This document shows, one piece after another, positions 59,407 to 64,000 of a stretch of 64,000 nt of DNA; position 1 is the first letter of the stretch, and the number at the start of each line of letters is the position of its first letter. A program made the translations under genes and the position numbers. The notes beneath the pieces are model-generated. The model searched no databases, had not been told where the DNA came from, and was given only the letters and a program-made list of their open reading frames with translations. Origin of the DNA: Harmothoe impar (lineage: Eukaryota > Annelida > Polychaeta > Phyllodocida > Polynoidae); the NCBI GenBank assembly GCA_947462335.1, contig OX381720.1:47914981-47978980 (forward strand), in the 5' to 3' direction.

Positions 59407-61410
59407 CTGTAACGATACAAGGTTATAGCGTGTTAATTTTACAGTTTGATTAATTCTTATTATCAAACATTATTTACCTCTATGGATCTTTATTGATGCA
59501 AGTGAAAATATTCGGTCAGACCCCTTTCAAAGTCTATGATTTGACGTGTTATGGCTAGTATATACGTGCATTTCTGGACCATTCTGACGTCAACACAATG
59601 ATGTTAAATGTTGTCAAGTGTGTTACGGGCATCCCCAAACACTTGATAGCAAATTTATTGCGAGAATCATTATTTATTTCAATATTGTTGATCAGTAATT
59701 CTGCTTTGTCATGGTCCCTATACACACGTACTATACGTCTCCTGTATACATTATGTCGGTATCTCCTTATGAATACCATTCGCACCAGCCCCACCCTATC
59801 CTACCCCCACTCCCTCCACCCCTCCACCAGCCCGTGCTCCAAACAAGACATCGTCCCCTGCACCACCGGCCAACCCAGCCTTGATGTACGTCATTCCCGA
59901 CTGGGTCACATGATCAAGATCCTCAATCATGTGACCTCTACTACAGTCCGTACACAAGGTCAGAACAGACCGAGCTGCCTTCATCCATATTCATAGGCAT
60001 CTCTGTGATGCTGGTGGGCGGAGTATGTGGTAGGGGGTGTGGTAGGGGGTAGTATGGGCTTACAAATATATATTGATTTACCACTAGTCACTTGATTAAC
60101 TAATGCCATTATGTCAGCCATATTACCAATCTAGTTATAAGCTAGGGTAGTCAGAAGGCCCTATAACCAGCCCCCCCCCCCCCTCTCCTCCAGCCTCTTG
60201 TGCTAGATTCTTCACTTTAATGGCAGGCCACATTCAAGGTTGTAGGGTACACAGAGATGGGGGCATGTAGTAGTAATGAATAATCTAGAGGCTGCCTCCC
60301 CCGCCCCCATGCCTCCTGCCTCAGGAGCCTCCCCTGTGGTGTTCATGAACCCCTACTCTAACACTAGACACTAGCAGCTCGGGTGTGGGTCAGGACTCCA
60401 GTGTACGTGTCCTGCACCATCAGGCTATATACTCCTTTAAAGGCCTTCTGACTGTTAGTATTGGGTGACTGCACCATTTTGTCACATCCAATAAAACCCT
60501 GTTTAATACATGAGCATACATATTATTTCCATTAGAGATAGGCCTTTTAGATCAGTGACAATAACGCTATGACGAATGTCGTATAACGGTGGTCTCGTAT
60601 GGGTGGGGTTGACGATCGATTGTATTATCAACCACACAAACCTCTACAGAGCACCCTCTGTTTAACTACACTGGGAATAGTAAGGAGGAAATTGACAGGG
60701 AAAGGGGGAGGGAGTGGAGGGGAAATGGAGAAAGTAGATCGGAGGAAAGGCACTGATGAAGTAGGGAGGAAGGTCGCAAAGATGGAGAATGGAGGCTGGG
60801 GGGGGGGGGGGGGGGGCTGGAATGGAGTGAGAGGAGTGGGCGGGGCGAGGTGGTGTGTGGGGGGGGGGGGGGGTCCTAGAACACACGTTCTAACATCTCA
60901 AAGCGTTAGAATCGCAATGAGTTGTCCTTGTATCTGAGAGACTCCTTTAATTGAGTCCAGACTCCATGCCCACCCCCCATTACTACGTTATGTCCCCCTC
61001 ACCTCGTTACTGACCCACCCTCCTCATCCATTCCCCAATAGCATCTCACTGGAGTGGAGAGGAGGACAGTGGGGCGGCCTGAGTGAGTTGTGGGGGTGTT
61101 GTGGGGGTGTGGAGGAGGGCGTGGGACACCACCACCAGAGCAGCTCTGTGGGCGCTGTGAGCTGCTCAGCCAATCAATAAGTCGCTGCTCAGCGCTCCTC
61201 ACTGTGGTAGTGGTAGTGGGAGCGATATGGGGCGCCCAGTTTGGTGTTTGTACACTCACATCAGCAGTTATTTACCATAAGTTATGATAACGAATACGCA
61301 GGCACGCTGTATTTTACTTGCATATCAATTGAGTATTTTGTGGTTATGAACTATTGTTATTATCTTTCGTTAAAATTCGGCACTGAAGTCGAATTTATTT
61401 TATTTTATTT

Positions 61411-61441
<31 letters not shown>

Positions 61442-64000
61442 GGGGGATTTTATTTCCATATCATATGTTTTAATTCCCTCCAGAAGTAGGGGGTCAACTT
61501 ATTGGCAAGATTTTAAGACGTATTTTATACATGTTTTAAACATCAAAGTCTATTTTTTTCAAAGTAAGGGGTCGACTTATAGTGGTGTTTTACGGGTCAC
61601 TGTATGTTAAAATGAAGTTTCTCTGCTGTGGAATGTATACTGTAGATCCGCCTCACACGCTGTCACCCTGCATTACTAAGGTTAGACAAGCATACACATG
61701 GCGCCCCATGTGCTGTACCCAGGTCCGGGGGCGTGCCTCCAGTAACAACACCACCATCACGCGGCCCCAGCCTCATTATAATATTCATATCCAACATGCC
61801 CCCGTTCTAGCTGCTCCAGCCACTAATTAGCACAGATAGGCGGGAAATCAATACATACTATAGTGTAGACGGGGTGTGTGGGCGGGGGAGGGGGCCATGG
61901 AGGGAGTCTTGGGAAGGGGACGTGAGGGGGGGGGGGGGGGGGGGGCAGAAACAGAGGAGAGATAACAGGCATGTTTTGGTCAGGAAAAGCTGTGACCAGA
62001 AAATAAGAGGTGCTGACCCATTGAAGGAAAGTGGGTTCCTAGAAGGGGAGGGTCCAGGTGGAGGGGAATGACGGTCAGAGACCAATTCTACAGACCTGCG
62101 GACTTGTTCCATGTCCCGTTAGTGACTCGTGTATGGAAATAGTCTATGAGTCGTACATGTAGGAATGGGCAGGTGTGTGTGTGTGGGGGGGGGGGGGGAG
62201 GGACACGCCCCCAATGTGAACCCACCCGACACATGCTGCCTCAGAGCACCAGCACTGTACGGACCATGTTACAGTGCCACTCACTGTTACTCGTGCTAGT
62301 ATTTAGTCCATCAGCAACCCACCACTGTAATGGCTCGTCTCTCACCCACTTGCATGAACTGACTTTGGGTAACACTCTTTATCTTCCTTGGAATATCAGC
62401 TCCCTAGACCTACCTATCTGTCTGCCTCCTCCTATCCTCGCTGTATATTATCTCTGGCTATACGAAGGCTCTTTAACCAACCTCTTATTTCACCTTTTTT
62501 TCTCCTGTCATACGTCTTACTCTAACAGGGACTATATACAAGTACAACTATTGCCCTATTATTTTCTCTCGCCTCTACCATATTGCTTCCCCATGCCACT
62601 CCCTGTTTATGTGTCTAGCTCATTTTTACATCTCACCCCGTACCATGCCCCTTCCGCGAACCCCACATGCGGTCCATTCAGTACAGTTGTCTGTATGCTA
62701 AACACTGGATAGACTATGCTACATAGACCCCCCCCCCCCCCCCCACCGCCCCATTCAGCATTACTCCGGCCCACCATGGCCGTGCTCTATCAGTCTCCAA
62801 CTCCCAGCCCCAATGCCATGCTATGGGCTGGGAGCAGACCTTCTCTTGACTTTTGCGCCAGTTTGATGGCGCAAAATCTGTACATTGGGCAATACACACC
62901 CAACTACAGTCATTTATCTAGATCAAAGTGGGTAATCAAGGCTAGTGGGTATTAACACTTTTATTTGGAAGAGGTAAATAAAAGATGTATATTGGACCAG
63001 ATGGCTGCTTGCTCCCAGGCTATCCAACTGGTAGGATAGACGCTGGCCGAGACCGGGCTCTATGGCAGACTAAGTGGCTGACAGACGCTGTTAGCTCTCT
63101 ACGTGATCTCGGTACTAAGCCGCCCAGACAGCTTAACCCTTTAACAACAGCAGCATCCCTCAACGCTTTGTGTTCATTTGTCAACATGATGCACCAATAC
63201 AGCGCTAGAGCATCAACCCTGCATTGCTGCTGCAGTACTTCCCGTTGTGAGGTGAATCAACCCCTCATGATGCATGAATGGAGCGGTAGTCATTTACTCC
63301 CCAGGACTGTATGCATGCACCATAATAAAAGAAGCGCTATGCTGGCACTAAGGGTTACGTAGACTACATTGCATTTGCTTTTTTCCTGCAGTTTCAAACT
63401 GGTGTTGATCTAAGTGCCACGTGAAGACAAATCCACACATCCCAGGCATTCTTGTACATTTACAATATCCCAATGGTCCATATATCACCAGGGGGATACC
63501 ACAGCAGCACCCTTTATATCAAACTCTAACGTGTACATTATACATGTGGGTGGCAGCCATGCTATTCTAAACACTTTATACAATGTACACTGCAACCATC
63601 AAACTTTACATAATATACAGATTCCCATCTGGGACACACATCCATAACCCATGAAACACGTAATAAAATCATGGCAATATCTACTATAGCACAAGTGTTG
63701 GCCATAGCCTTCCATCAGTCCCCATGGCCATGATAAAATCTCAATCTATGCTCGCATACAGGGGTAATAATCGTGTTGGCATCTGACCACGTAGATTATC
63801 CCCGGCCCCTATCTGTACAACTACTACCTCGGGGTATGCCTAGTAGCATGGGGTGTGTGGTTGTGTGTGAGCAGCTATACGGGACTAGCACATCCTGGTA
63901 CCTGAGGTAGTCGGGGGCTAAACTCCATCTCCTTATCAGGCTAATCTCCTCGCCTCACACCTTCAACAAAGGGGCTGATAATAAATTTTCCCATGGTGCA
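59407..64000. other. intronic/upstream region of CLTC, no exon recognised
   Basis: The CLTC exon ending at 59,406 begins inside a codon, so a preceding exon must exist. I find no sequence here encoding the conserved clathrin N-terminus, so it probably lies beyond 64,000. The stretch contains G-rich runs (60,799-60,820, 60,858-60,870, 61,430-61,446, 61,927-61,944, 62,185-62,198), a C run (62,729-62,744) and gcatcatg-family sequence at about 63,133-63,357. Short Pro- or Gly-rich ORFs here look like low complexity. Confidence 0.5.
63133..63357. mobile_element. gcatcatg-family MITE
   Basis: It starts TTAACCCTTTAACAACAGCAG and ends gcgctatgctggcactaagggttac, inverted ends of the dispersed family, with inner catgatgcaccaatacagcgc and catgatgcatgaatggagcgg motifs. 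Confidence 0.55.

Noticed and set aside
59407..64000. Search for the clathrin N-terminal exons
   Set aside because: No frame resembles the conserved first ~85 residues; short Pro-, Gly- or Ser-rich ORFs do not fit.

Overview
The window is nuclear DNA of an animal, most likely a marine bilaterian invertebrate. The evidence is spliced genes with GT-AG introns, a metazoan tRNA-Phe, a clathrin heavy chain closest to animal versions, and dense non-LTR retrotransposons and MITEs. I cannot place it to phylum. The three protein genes were rebuilt exon by exon from splice sites, reading phase and family similarity; every junction listed keeps the frame.

Layout. Positions 1-5,900 hold no convincing gene, only small ORFs and several inverted-repeat elements. 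Positions 5,928-10,680 are a nearly intact CR1/L2-like non-LTR retrotransposon with an SGNH-esterase-like ORF1 and an endonuclease/reverse transcriptase ORF2 in the same frame, separated by one UAG. A tRNA-Phe(GAA) lies at 10,767-10,839. At 10,905-12,743 is a foldback-type element with a perfect 9-bp target duplication. MMAB (cob(I)alamin adenosyltransferase, minus strand) occupies 14,270-23,595 in nine coding exons. MVK (mevalonate kinase, plus strand) occupies 30,168-38,844 in nine coding exons. The two genes are head to head, the arrangement known from mammals, where they share an SREBP-2-responsive bidirectional promoter. Clathrin heavy chain (CLTC, minus strand) occupies 42,518-59,406 in 26 coding exons; the first ~85 codons lie beyond the window.

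How the parts work together. MVK phosphorylates mevalonate in isoprenoid and sterol synthesis. MMAB makes adenosylcobalamin for mitochondrial methylmalonyl-CoA mutase. CLTC is the clathrin coat scaffold and is an independent gene converging on MVK.

Most interesting observations. (1) A 6.19-kb foldback-like element with inverted tandem-repeat arms, bounded by an 8-bp direct repeat, splits what would otherwise be a ~371-bp MMAB/MVK shared promoter. (2) An MMAB intron ends in about 14 tandem 43-nt copies of a complete 3' splice-site module (branch point TACTGAC, pyrimidine tract, TTACAG). (3) Several elements share one architecture, inverted arms of tandem repeats, but have unrelated repeat sequences. 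(4) ORF2 of the retrotransposon has no usable AUG and follows ORF1 in frame after a UAG. (5) Harbinger-like MITEs with TAA/TTA target duplications carry long poly-G/poly-C tracts.
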